The notes under the pieces: model-generated
Databases searched by the model: none
Told to the model about the DNA's origin: nothing
Seen by the model: only the letters and a program-made list of their open reading frames with translations
Origin: Caenorhabditis remanei
Taxonomy: Eukaryota > Nematoda > Chromadorea > Rhabditida > Rhabditidae
NCBI RefSeq assembly: GCF_010183535.1
Contig: NC_071331.1
Location: 11,284,001-11,348,000, forward strand
Length of the DNA stretch: 64,000 bases
Reading direction: 5' to 3'
Shown here: positions 46,126-57,309 of the stretch, piece by piece
How positions within the stretch are numbered: the first letter of the stretch is position 1
How the letters are laid out: each line of letters begins with the position of its first letter
Program-made: the position numbers and the translations under genes

Positions 46126-46217
46126 GGCCATTATATCTTAATAAATTGTTATTGTTTTCAAGGTTTTCAAACTTCAATAACAGTTGATGAATGGGAGTAA
46201 GTTTAAGAAGTAAGACT

Positions 46218-47328
46218 TTAATTGCACATATTTTGATAGAAAAAGTCATTGAAATAGTTATAATACGAATTGTCACGTAGCAATGATTGATATGACGGTA
46301 GTTGTGTATCGTAGAGCTTTGCGCAATTCGCGCAGCTAGAGTATTCTATCTGTCGGCACTTTCTGTTCCATGTAGCATGCATTCTCGTTCCATTATTAAT
46401 CCCAATCAGAGCCAATTCGTTTCGATGCTGACATACTTGAATAGTTAGATGATGTGTGTGAACAGTTGAGTTGTTCCTCTTATAATTGTTGATAGCTAAC
46501 GCTTGGCATGCTACGAATCTCCTTTTGTCAGAATCGAATCGGAAACAGCGTGGTTCATCGTACCGGTTGTTCGTAAAAAGAGTCAATTCGTTCTTACATT
46601 TTTGAGTCAGGACTTGCATAGTTTCTTCTTTCAAACTGATTGTTGACCAGTAATCAGGTTTGTGCAACAGATCGAAAATAATCTCTTCTCTGTACCGGAT
46701 TTGTCTTTCATATGGAGTCTCCAGATATATACAAACTCCTGCCACATATCTCACTCCAGCCACCACGAACCAAGCTACTTGTATCGCATCGTCGCCAATC
46801 ATTTGATATTCGTAATAACTATCAGGAGGACCTTTATGTTTTGTTTGGAATGCGCCTGGTACTGCTCCACATTTGAAGTTTCGTTTAGGAATTGAGACAA
46901 TACACGTGGAATCGGGAATCGCTACAGAAACTTGTAAGTAGGTTTGCAGTAGTGTTCTTATCATCTCAATCATCTTTTTCGGTAGCTCCTCTCTGCTTTT
47001 CTCGCAATATCTTTTTTCATAAGACTTGGTATAAATGGTAAAACGATTCCGCTTCATTGCTGAAAATGTAGAGTCGAGCTTGATCATCCAGTTGGGTCGT
47101 TTGGAAAATTTGGTGATTTGGTGGAATTTCCGAGATCGGATGTATAGAACGATCATGGTAATGATGTATATTATCTGAAAAATAATTTGTTGGGTAAAAC
47201 AAGGAATCTAGAATACTTACAGAAAGTATTAAAGCGAATACCACCATAGCCAGAAAGCCATCTCCTTTTTCTTGATTTGTAGGTTCGTTTGTTGCTCTTA
47301 CCCACGAGCAATTGCAGTTTGAGCTCAT
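46218..47328 (-). CDS. Single-pass membrane protein, paralogue 1 (unknown function)
   Basis: Two exons (47221-47328, 46218-47174) encode a predicted 354-aa protein. The N-terminus MSSNCNCSW carries an N-C-S glycosylation sequon. One membrane segment spans about residues 25-49, split by the intron, followed by a basic stretch (RSRKFHQITKFSKRP). By the positive-inside rule the C-terminal domain is cytosolic and the N-terminus outside. The about 300-aa domain shares with its neighbours the blocks CIVSIPKRNFKCG, YYEYQMIGDD and LKEETMQVL, and a C-x-x-C near the end. The C-terminus differs from the other two: it keeps SYQSL but extends about 14 residues. I recognise no family. Confidence 0.75.
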
Positions 47329-47379
47329 CTTTGACTAGGGAACTTCAGTCATTTAATTTTAAAGCAACTAGGAAGGAGG

Positions 47380-47500
47380 AATCGATATTCTCGTCGTAGA
47401 GCATTCAAATGAGAAAGGAGGAGGAGAAAGCTGTTGTCGAGTGACGTCTCTCCCCTAGCTACACTGCGTTTATAAATAGAGCTCGTGATGTCATTGGCTC
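47380..47500 (-). promoter_or_regulatory. Candidate promoter of membrane-protein paralogue 1
   Basis: Upstream of the start at 47328 lie a palindromic TATA-like TTTATAAA (47469-47476), a CCAAT on the minus strand and CRE-like half sites (GTGACGTC, GATGTCAT). The block is shared almost unchanged with the region upstream of paralogue 2 (48880-49000), which argues for function or recent duplication. Confidence 0.5.
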
Positions 47501-47745
47501 TTGCACCGTTGTCAGAAATATCTATGATATTTATTGTGAGATTTGCGATTTGAGGAAAAAGGAAAAATATCTGAAGAAGATCTTTTTATTGGAAGAGCAT
47601 TTAAGAAAAATAGCATTGTTTATGAAGTTCATAAAATTATGAATTAGAAAAGAACGTTCAACGACCAGCAAAAGATTTTGAAGAAACCCATGAAAAATGA
47701 TAATTTGAGAACAAGGGAAAAGTTTTGGGTACATAATAAAGAGAA

Positions 47746-48804
47746 TCAGTACAATGATTGATATGTGGGTGGTGGTGTTTCATTGAGTTCCACACAACTC
47801 GCACAGATAGAGTATTCTGTATGTCGGCACTTTCTGTTCCAAGTAGCCTGCATTCTCGTTTCATTATTAATTCTAATCAGAGCCAGTTCGTTGCCATGCG
47901 GGCATACTTGAATAGGTATATGATGGGTGTGAACAGTTGAGTTGTTCCTCTTATAATTGTGGTCAGCTAACGCTTGGCATGTTACGAATTTCCTTTTGTC
48001 AGAAACGAATCGGAAACAACATGGTTCAGTGTACCGGTTGTTCGTAACAAGAGTCAATTCGTTCTTACATTTTCGAGTCAATACTTGCATAGTTTCTTCT
48101 TTCAAACTGACTGTTGACCAGTAATCAGGTTTTTGCAACAGATCGAGAATAATCTCTTCTCTGTACCGAATTCGTCCTACATATGGAGTCTCCAAGTATA
48201 TACAAACGCCTGCCACATATCTGACTCCAGCCACCACGAACCAAGCCACTTGGATCCGATCGTCGCCTATCATTTGATATTCATAGTAACAGGCAGGAGG
48301 TTCTCCATGTTTTGGTATAAATTCGCCAGGTACTGCTCCACATTTGAAGTTTTGCTTAGGAATTGAGACAATACACGTGGAATCGGGGACCGCTACTGGA
48401 ACTTGTAAGTAGGTTTGCAGTAGAGTTCTTATTGTCTTCATCATCTTTTTCGGTAGCTCCTCTCTGGCTTTCTCACAATATTTTTTTTCATAATATTTTG
48501 TGTAAATGGTGAAACGGTCCTGTTTCTTTATTGAAAATATAGAGTCAAGTTTGAGCATCCAGTTGGGTTGTTTGGGAAATTTGGTAATTTCGTGGAATTT
48601 CCAAGATCGAATGTATAGAACGATGACGATAATTATGAATATTATCTAGAAAAATAGTTGTTTTTTTGTGTAAAACTAGGAATCTAGAAAACTCACAAAA
48701 AATAATAACATTATTCCCATCATAGCTAGCATGGCTTCTCCTTTTTCTTGATTTGTAGGTTCGTTTGTTGCTCTTACCCTCGAGCAATTGCAGTTCGAGC
48801 TCAT
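47746..48804 (-). CDS. Single-pass membrane protein, paralogue 2 (unknown function)
   Basis: Two exons (48697-48804, 47746-48645) encode a predicted 335-aa protein. The layout matches paralogue 1: short N-terminus with an N-C-S sequon, one membrane segment, a basic flank, then a cytosolic domain with CIVSIPKQNFKCG and YYEYQMIGDDRIQVAWF. It ends CASCVELNETPPPTYQSLY. This tail holds a PPxY motif (PPTY, a ligand of WW domains such as those of Nedd4 ligases) overlapping a YxxL-type sorting signal (YQSL), both cytosolic signals. The last about 20 codons and the 3' flank are nearly identical to paralogue 3. The function is unknown. Confidence 0.75.
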
Positions 48805-48879
48805 CTTTGACTAGGAAACTTCAGTCATAAAATTTGAAAGCAACTAGGAAGGAGGAATCGATATTCTGGTCGTTGAGCA

Positions 48880-49000
48880 TTCAAATGAGAAAGGAGGAGG
48901 AGAAAGCTTTTGTCGAGTGACGTCGCCCCCTTCGCTACACTGCGTTTATAAATAGAGCTCGTGACGTCATTGGCTCTTGCACCATTGTCAGAAATATCTA
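48880..49000 (-). promoter_or_regulatory. Candidate promoter of membrane-protein paralogue 2
   Basis: It contains TTTATAAA (48945-48952), a perfect CRE-like TGACGTCA (48962-48969) next to a CCAAT box on the minus strand, and a second TGACGTC near 48918. The same block lies upstream of paralogue 1 with the TGACGTCA changed to GATGTCAT. Confidence 0.5.
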
Positions 49001-49231
49001 TGGTGATGATAATGTTAAGCGAATAGTTTTTTTTGGGAAAAACTAAAGAAACATATCTGAAGAAGATCTTTATGTGGGAAGATCATTCTAGAAAAAGAGC
49101 ATTGTTTATGAAGATTATAAAATTAAGAATAAAAAAAGAACATTCAACGACCAGCAAAAGATTTTAAAGAAACCCATGAAAAATGATAATTTGAGATCAA
49201 GGAAAAAATGTTGGATACATAATAAAGAGAA

Positions 49232-50300
49232 TCAGTACAATGATTGATATGTGGGTGGTGGTGTTTCATTGAGTTCCACACAACTCGCACAGATAGAGTA
49301 TTCCATTTGTTGGTGCTTCTTATTCCAAGATGTATGCATTCTCTCCCCATCTCTCATCCCAATCATCACCATTTCGTTCCGAGATTTACAAACTTGAACA
49401 GTCAGGTCTCCTGGATATTCGCTTGATTTCTTTATTCCATAATGCTGGAGAGCAAACGGGCGGTATGCATCTAACTGTCGTTTCTCGGAAATGAATCGAA
49501 AACATCTCTCTTCTCCGTACCGATTGTTTGTGAAAAGATTCCATTCTTCATTATCTTTTCGTATCAATACTTTCATAGTTTCCTCTTTCAAACCATATGT
49601 TGACCAGTAATCAGGCTCTTTCAGCAGTTGTTCAATGACTTGCTCTCTATACTTGTAGTTACATTGCTCCGGGTTCTTCATATAAATGCAAATTCCTGCC
49701 ACGTATTTCTTTCCTTCCACCATAAACCAAGTCACTTGGATCCGATCGTCTCCTATCATTTGATATTCAAAGTAACATCCAGGAGATTCTCCATGTTTCG
49801 GTATAAATTCGCCAGGTATCCCTCCACATTTGAAATTTCGTTTGGGAACTGAGATAATGCAAGTTAAATCAGGAATCACATCGGAGTCTATAGTGAATTT
49901 GAAGTGGTTTCCTAGAACTTCTCTCAATTTCTTCACTACTGTTGGATATATTTTTGCACCGAACTCTTTTGAGTAATGTTTGGTGTAAATAGTGAAATAT
50001 TTCTCCTCCTTCTTCGTCAATGCAGAAACTTCTAGTTTCATCAACCAATCCGGTTGTTTTGGGAAATTCGTGATTTCGTGGAATTTCCAAGAGCGTTTAC
50101 GTTGCAAGATATAGTCGATAAGAAAGAAACCCTAAATAAAAAAGAAATTTCGGAGAAAACTTCAGATAACTTACAAGCCCTACTACAAGCGGTACTACGA
50201 TCATCATCAATAGGATTATCATCATCACTTGCTCTTCCTCTTTAGTCAATCGTTTTTTTCCATAGCGATTACACGAGCAATTCGTGTTCTTTTCATTCAT
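49232..50300 (-). CDS. Single-pass membrane protein, paralogue 3 (unknown function)
   Basis: Two exons (50175-50300, 49232-50131) encode a predicted 341-aa protein. The N-terminus MNEKNTNCSCNRYGKKR differs from the other two but keeps an N-C-S sequon. The membrane segment runs through MMIILLMMIVVPLVVGL, followed by the basic QRKRSWKFHEIT. The cytosolic domain carries CIISVPKRNFKCGG and FEYQMIGDDRIQVTWF. It ends with the same PPPTYQSLY tail as paralogue 2. The body of the protein is clearly more diverged than this tail, which suggests that gene conversion copied the 3' end. The function is unknown. Confidence 0.75.
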
Positions 50301-50688
50301 TTTGATCTGAGCTGAAACTAGATATTTGGAATTTGTAGACGTCTGAGATGCATGAAAATACAAAAATCAATACTATTGTCTCGGACGATTCAAACGAGGA
50401 AAGAGGAGGAGGGGAGCTCTACAGGAGGGCCTCTCTTCTGGGTGGCAGAAGTGGCATAAGGTCGACGGAATGATGGTAGTGTAGCTATTGTTTCGGTGAC
50501 TCTTTGTGGTTTTCGACCACTGTGAGAATCTTGGTATGAGGTGGCCGATTTCGGTGGGCGGAGCTTCGCCAAAAGTCGAAAGTTTGAAAAATGGTGGCAA
50601 AGGTAATAAACAAGAAAGAATTCAGGGTGTCAACTTCGTTTTGATAAGTAAAAGCTTGATATTAGAATGACATGATTACAAGTTAGGA

Positions 50689-50965
50689 CTATAAAGATTG
50701 ATAAGTGGGTAGTTGTGTTCCTGTCATAGATGCTCCAGATTTTCTGGTTCGTGGTGGCAGGTCAGAAAAAGTGGAGAAAAACCATTTTTCAATGGTTTGG
50801 AAAATTCATGGTTTTTCTCCCCCACTTAATTGTGATAGCTCGTAAAAATTTCAGTTTACAATGTTCTGCAGCTCGTGAAAAATTCGATGTTCTTCGCACA
50901 GTATTTCTGAACATGTATGGTACCAGCACAACTCGAACATCTGGAATATTCTGCACCCCGATCCG
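50689..50965 (-). pseudogene. Remnant of a fourth membrane-protein paralogue
   Basis: On the minus strand, codons near 50951-50925 read EYSRCSSCA, matching EYSSCANCA or EYSICASC near the end of the three genes. About 200 nt later codons ending at 50689 read TQLPTYQSL followed by a stop, matching the family C-terminus. Unrelated sequence with a small inverted repeat (CATTTTTCAATGG region) lies between. No upstream exons are recognisable. It appears to be a decayed copy. Confidence 0.6.
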
Positions 50966-51344
50966 CTGACCCTTCCTGGAAAAAATAGCAAAAAATTCCC
51001 TGAAAAGTTCTGATCAAATAAAAAACAAATCTGAGAAAGTGACTTTACTTCGATACTCAAAAATAGGGGCGTGGCTTAATACTGAAAATTATATAAACCT
51101 GATATTAAAAGGACATGGAACAATAGGTCACAACCAGCGAGATTGAGATCAAATGAGCAGGTTCGAATCGTTGAATGAGTTGGAGGGTGTAACCCGGAAA
51201 GAGAAATGGGTGGACAAGAGTGTTTCGGGACAATAATAATGGGAATTTGAGAAAAGACTTTCGGGGGATTGGCACGAGAAAAAGATGATTATAATGATTT
51301 AAAAAATAAATATTTCTGAAAAAATCCTATCGAAAAATAAATGA
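50966..51344. other. Intergenic; nothing recognised
   Basis: AT-rich sequence downstream of the FLYWCH gene. I see no coding frame, motif cluster or repeat I can support. Confidence 0.4.
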
Positions 51345-52924
51345 TTATTCATGGAGCTTGGTGATACGATGCACCTTCCACGCATTCGGCTTAGAGAAGT
51401 CGAGACGAATGAACTCTTCAGTTTTCCACTCGTCAATCATCTGTTGGGACAGTGGAACATTGATTCGAGCACAGACATTCACCATGAGAGCACGAGTTGG
51501 CACCTGTTTCAGATATTGCATGATGGCGGCGCGGATCGATTTCTGAATAGAATAAAAGTTAAGATTTGGAAATTTTAGATCGATTTACCTCATTTCTCTC
51601 CTTGACTGTAAGCATATGGAATGGTGCATCCGGCACAGAGAAATCCGCCACAAAAAGAATCAACTCATTCTTTGGAGCATTTGGGAAGAATGTTGGAATA
51701 TTAGTGAGATAGTTGATAAACTCATTGCGAAGATCATGTTGAGACAACAAGAACTTCGTGAGTGCCAACTCGATCTCGAATACTTCACTCTGATTCAAAT
51801 TGCTGAATTTCGCTGGAAGTTTGACTGAAACCACTTTTTTGTCGTCGAGTTGATTGGCTAATTTGGTGAGGAAATCCATTGGTGTTGGAGTCACACTTTT
51901 CTCCGAACGATCTCCGTCGAAATCGGATTTTGGAGTGAGAAGAAGAGAGTGGGGCATCTGATTGGCACGGGATGGAGCTTGGCCTTGGGATTGCTGAAAT
52001 TGAGGGGAGGATTAGGAATGGATGAGGTTGTGTGGGCACGTTTGAAAACCGGGAAATTTTGAGAAATTTTTCAGTTTTGGTTTCTGAAAATGACCAAAAT
52101 TTCAATTTTTCTCCTGGAATCGACAATTTTTTCTGTTTCAAATGTTCCATTTCAGGGCAATTTAAGAAATCTAAATATTGACTTTTCATTGTCAACAAGC
52201 CCAATCTGCGAAAAATCTTTCTTAAACCAACCTTTGGAACGAGTAGATAAATGAATCCGCTTCTCATTTTTCCATAATCAATATCCCAATGAGACAAATC
52301 GTGAGTGGCTGGAGGAGGATGATTGTGAACTTGCACTTTGTGAATGACACGTGGCGAATCGAACGGTGTATGAAGACGTGCTGGACACGTGTTCTTCTTC
52401 TCACATCTGTAGAATTTCTTCTTCGAATCGTACGAACATTTGTCGAAGACGTAGAGATGTGAATCAAATAGAACACGTTCTCTCGTTGTTCGTGGACGAT
52501 ATGGTTTCGGTGAACCGTTCGGAACGCAGCGGCTTGCGTTTTTCAGCTTTCCCATGACCGCATCTTTCACTGTCTGAAAAGAAATTTCAAAAATTAGTAA
52601 CACAAAATAATAGAAAAAACTCAAACTCACGATATGATCTTCCTCTCCATAACAGCTTACAACACTGCTCGAACTGCTCGCTTGTGATTCTGGTGGAGTC
52701 GTCGCTCTGACGACGTCAACAGTAATCGGAATCTGTCGTGTTAGTGAGTCGAGAATTGCCTGTTGTTGTTTCGCCAACTCTTCTTCTCTCGCTTTCTTCT
52801 TTTTCTCCTGATCCGCAATGTACATTTGTTGAAGAAGTTGTCGTTGCTCATTCGACATTTTCGCCACGAAATGTTTCGCCCATTCGAGATTCGCCGCTGG
52901 AGATGATGGTACTGCCACGTCCAT
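51345..52924 (-). CDS. FLYWCH zinc-finger DNA-binding protein (PEB-1/FLH-like)
   Basis: Four exons (52631-52924, 52232-52573, 51589-51993, 51345-51542) join in frame into a predicted 412-aa protein. Residues about 25-63 form a charged helical stretch rich in Lys, Glu and Gln. Exon 2 encodes a FLYWCH-type finger: F134, Y139, then FYRC (Tyr153 where the family has Trp), C155, C161 and H181/H183 in VHNH. The nearest known relatives are nematode PEB-1, a pharyngeal enhancer-binding factor, and the FLH proteins, which repress microRNA genes. I cannot choose between them. The C-terminal about 200 residues form a region I do not recognise. A 250-nt phase-0 intron (51994-52231) follows the finger exon. 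It is probably a nuclear transcription regulator. Confidence 0.8.
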
Positions 52925-55900
52925 TCTGCAACAGAAAATTAGTTTAAATTCGGAAATTGAGAAATTGAGAAAGAAAGAGAAAAGCGAAGCGAGACACCGA
53001 AAAGAGGAAGAAAATACGAATTTTCAGAAACAGAAAATAAAAAAATTTATCAGGTTTCACTTATAAACCTTCACTACCGTAACCCTTTGCGATGAAAATT
53101 TTCCAGAAGTTGCCTAGAATTGTGAGAAAGAATCTTGAAACTACGGTAGATTTTATTTCGAAAACCAAAAAAAGTGGAGCAAATACCGTTGAAAGATTGA
53201 AAAGAGTGAAAATAAAACAGAAACTATTTGTATGATTTGGAGAGAATTTACTGTTTCTCAAACGAGTAATGAGGCCGATACCCTAGGACCATTCGTTACT
53301 TCCAATTTTTCGGCTTCTGGACGTTTCGAAATAATGAAATTTCGAAACTAAATGTGAAAAAATCGCAAACAGTCTATTTTCAGTAAAATTTTTTTTTCGT
53401 TTTAGGAAAATCTTTTTTCCAGATGTAGAAATGAAACTTTTAGTCCCGAACAATTAAAAAAAAATTACAAAAAATTATGGTTAGAGTGAAAACGCTATCC
53501 AAAAAGTCATGTTGGGGACGTCCTAAACTAAAATAATTCTAAGAAGATTGAGCACTGTAAATTTCAGAAAATCTCATTTCATTCTACTGTTTCAGGTCTC
53601 TTATCTACTTTTCTAAAAATCTAGAGGGCAATTTTAGCTAACTAAGCTGGAAGAGCTGACTAAATGGTTGATTGTTTCCAAGTATTGACTTTTAATAAAA
53701 ACGACTGTAGGTGTGGGGAAGCACATTCACAAAAGACTGAGAACCGCTCATCACACATTAGAAGGGTGAAAGAAGGGGCCGGGACCAAAAGTAGGGGTCA
53801 GGAGGGAAGTGGAGATGTGAGCCGGGGGAAGAAACTTTGGCGAGACGATCGAAAGCTATAAGATCATTGAGACTTAAGAGATTTTCAATTCATTACGGAT
53901 CGGATTCTCGAAACAAGGAAATCAAGAATTGCAGACGATTTCTAGAGAATGATCTGACCATGGAAAAATGTTCGAATACGGTAGCCTAAAAAGTGGGAAA
54001 ACTGGGAGCTGAGAGTACATGTAACAGGTATTGGATGCCCGTATAAACTGGGCAGACTAACAGAATTTCGTTCTGTGAGAGATAGACAATCTAGATCGCC
54101 AATGAGCAGTTGCGCCATTTCGTCTGGAGAGACAACGCTGAATACGGTTGTAAAGAAGGGCGAGACGCAGGTGAAAATCATACAACAGACTGTGGACCAT
54201 CGAGGGATAACGAGAGGGGGAGAGGTGCAGGTGATGAAAGGAAAAGAAAAACAGAGGAACGGGGATTCTGGGAAGAAGCGGCACGTCGAAAAAGTTTGAC
54301 TTGTACTACCAGAGTACGAATCAAATTTCAAAATGGAGCGGGAGAATTTCAGCGCACAATGAAACCGTAAGACTATAATGGGAGCGACACTAGTGGGAAA
54401 AGAAAAAATTGACATGAAAAATGCGGCGCCGTAGAGAAATTACCAACTATAACAAAAACTTTCGTTGAACTTTTGTAGATCAAAACTTTTTGAAACAGAA
54501 ACTCGCGCCATGGCGCCGACCAGCCGGGAGCCACTATCCCTACATTGTTGGCGCCAAAACTCGGATGAAAAAGAGGCCCTACAGTACCTCTTGCCGCCAA
54601 TCAATAATAGAGAGAGGGGCCCCTCGCCAATAGAAACATTAAAAACGCACGCATACATACAAGCGGGAGACGGAGAACGGGGACACTCACCCACCCACAC
54701 ACACACACATAGATTCACCCTCTCCCGCCCAGCAATCCAAAAAACGGGGGAACCCGCCAAGAATCGAGAGTGAAGAGGGAGAACGGGGATTGCATACTGT
54801 AGAAGTGGGAGAACTAGAGAAAAAGAGAGAAATGAGGAGAACCGGGGGACCACCAGAAACAATGAGGGACGCGAGTGGTGAACGCTCTCGCGCGGGATGA
54901 CGGACGGAATATGTCCAACCCCCTCGCCCCGTCTGTCTTTTGGGGCTCCTTCGTCTGACTGTCTAGAGTCTCTTCGAATCATACAGTCTTTCGTTTTTGA
55001 CGACGACTGTTCGGGAGGCTGGAGTGGACGACAAGGGAGAGATAGAGTGGGACGAAAATGGAGCGGGAGGAAGAACTCGTGATAATTAGGGGTATGTGAT
55101 AAAAGAAACGAGTTAGGGACCTCTGTTTGTTGTTAACGGCGCCGAAGAACCCGATTCAGACCGGATTTCATTTCAGAATTAGCCTTGTCAAAATGAGATA
55201 CAGCCTGACGAGATGATCAAGAAGCTCCATAAAACGAAATCTTTATGCCTAGTACAGCAATCTCTCTAATTTCTACTGAAAATGACATACCGTACCAGAA
55301 AAACCTTCTTTTAAAGTTTAGCTCCCAGCAGCAACTCCAGTATCCCCAAACATCTTGACATCTAGACAATAGTTCCCCGCTCAAAAAAGCTACAACCTCC
55401 AAAACTATGCCTATTTGTTATCGAAAACATTCTTCCCAACATGGCAACACATCCATATGTTTGCACTGAATGCCCAATAAAAATGGAGTGAGAGAGGGGT
55501 CAGATGCAGTGGGTGTAGAGGAGGAGAAGGAGCGAGCGAGTGAGCGACTATCATCATTTTTGGGAAGAGGGAACAGTATGTGCAAATGGACATTTTGGGA
55601 GAAGACGGTTTATGATTGATTGGAAGAGGGCCCAGGGAAGATAGGTTATTGAATTTATGTTTATTGAAAGTCGCACTCCTACTGTACAGCTCAACTTATT
55701 AACTGAAAACTTTCAAAAACTGTGATGTGGAAGTCGTGAAACTGAAATATTCAACACATTTACGGGTACACAAAATTAGAAATTGTGAGCTACTCGAAAC
55801 AGAATATGGGGCCTAATCATACCGACGCGAGCTCGCAAGGATGAAATACTTTGGCTGTATGTGTATTACTGTTTCGCCAACCTGTAAAGAAGTGGGACTA

Positions 55901-56851
55901 CGCATTTCGAATTAATCCGAATCTGTCCTTTGTACGGTGTAACAATCAAATGACATGGTCAAGTACAAAAAGTACTGTAGCCGTGCCATCTGCCGAAAAA
56001 AAACGGTTTATAAAACACAAACATAGAAATGATAATAAACAAGAGACAAAAAAGTTTTATTGCTGAAAATCCCATCCTGAACTGACGGTTTGATCGTGTT
56101 GGAACATCTTGTAACATCCTGGAACATCCTGCTAAAACCAGCTAACTCGATTGAATTCCGAATCAGCAAAAAAATTAGAAGGGGATACAAACGGGTGTGA
56201 ATTAAAAGAGAAAGAGAGATACTGAGAAAACTACCGAGAGCTTAAAAGAAAAAAGATGAAGGAGTGACACGTCATAGGCGTGACCGAATGATTTTGATTA
56301 CGGCCTCATCCGGTTGATTTCGGACTGAAAATTTAAAGAAATTTAGACTCCGGATGAGACCCTGTCGCACCGAGATTCAAGCTATGAATTAGTAACAGAA
56401 AAAGAAAAATTGCCGTTTTAAGTCTACCATTAACGTTGTTCAGATTTGAATGTTACAATTCTGAGTCGGATTTCAGTAAACTAAAAACATTAAATATTTT
56501 TAGTTGAGTGTCGATTCCAATCCTCGATTTCCCCACATCGAGCTATCAACGATATCAAAAAAACATGAACAAGAATTTCACAGTTACCGCGACAGAATTT
56601 ATTGTTGGAAAACCAGATGTGGTATTAGTTTGTGAAATTTAGACTACTTTTAACCTTATCATTCAAATCAATTAGTTTGAAACATTATCTGAAACTATCT
56701 AGATTCATTTGAAAAACTTTTTAACGAATGAACACCTACACCCATCGAACTCATATGTAGAAATGCGTATTTCACAGATTCAAGAAACAGTTGTTTTATC
56801 TGAGTCACTGTTAATTCCAATGAGAAACGAATTACAGTATTAATCAGTTCG

Positions 56852-56913
56852 CTGTTTCAACAAACTCACTAATGAAGTTCAGATCAATACAGTATACTAC
56901 CGACGCTATGTGT
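56852..56913 (+). ncRNA. Candidate 21U-RNA locus, intergenic
   Basis: Core at 56852-56859, CAGT at 56890-56893, 5' U at 56893. Confidence 0.5.
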
Positions 56914-56984
56914 GTTGCTTGAGTTCTAAATTCTCCTGGAAAGAGGTTAATCACAACAGTTATAAGTATTATTATAACTAGGGA

Positions 56985-57115
56985 AGGTCGCCGAGTGACC
57001 GTGGAGTTATAAGACCTATACCATTGGAAAGCTGAGAAAACACTGATTCCAAAGATATATTCAGTTTTTGCCCCTCGAGACCTGGTATTCGTGAAATACA
57101 AGGTTAAAGTTCGGA
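56985..57115. repeat. Single arm of the intron-9 inverted-repeat family
   Basis: The stretch CTAGGGAAGGTCGCCGAGTG through GACCTGGTATTCGTGAAA matches one arm of the elements at 13840-14210 and 28893-29256. The partner arm is absent, so this is a half element or a deletion product. Confidence 0.6.
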
Positions 57116-57309
57116 GAAGTAGAGAATTATTACCTCTTTAACTCGCGAAATTGGCAAAAAATATCAAAAATGTCGTCTTTCGGCTTGCTCAAGTCTCAAA
57201 AGTAAACTATTACTTCCAGCTCTAGAATAATTTATTAATAGAGGCCTAAAAATCCCTTCTAATCACTGAAAACTCTATGAGAATATTTCGAATATACATG
57301 ATGTACTAT

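Larger units (their letters stand above)
52925..57300. other. Long non-coding region upstream of the FLYWCH gene
   Basis: No gene is supported. 54420-55080 is unusually GC-rich for the window, with a short CA repeat near 54690-54710. It may be a promoter or 5' UTR region of the FLYWCH gene. Exact 21U-RNA cores occur at 53587 (+), 54491 (-) and 56852 (+). A small hairpin pairs CCTCATCCGG with CCGGATGAGA around 56306-56361. Open frames here are overlapping shadows in both strands of low-complexity sequence. Confidence 0.4.

Noticed and set aside
51161..51180. GGTTCGAATC resembling a tRNA B box
   Set aside because: No A box at the right distance and no acceptor or anticodon stems can be folded around it.
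54440..54982. Minus-strand 180-codon open frame, with overlapping frames on both strands
   Set aside because: It lies in low-complexity GC-rich DNA with a CA repeat, has no splice context and reads differently on both strands. It is probably promoter or UTR sequence.
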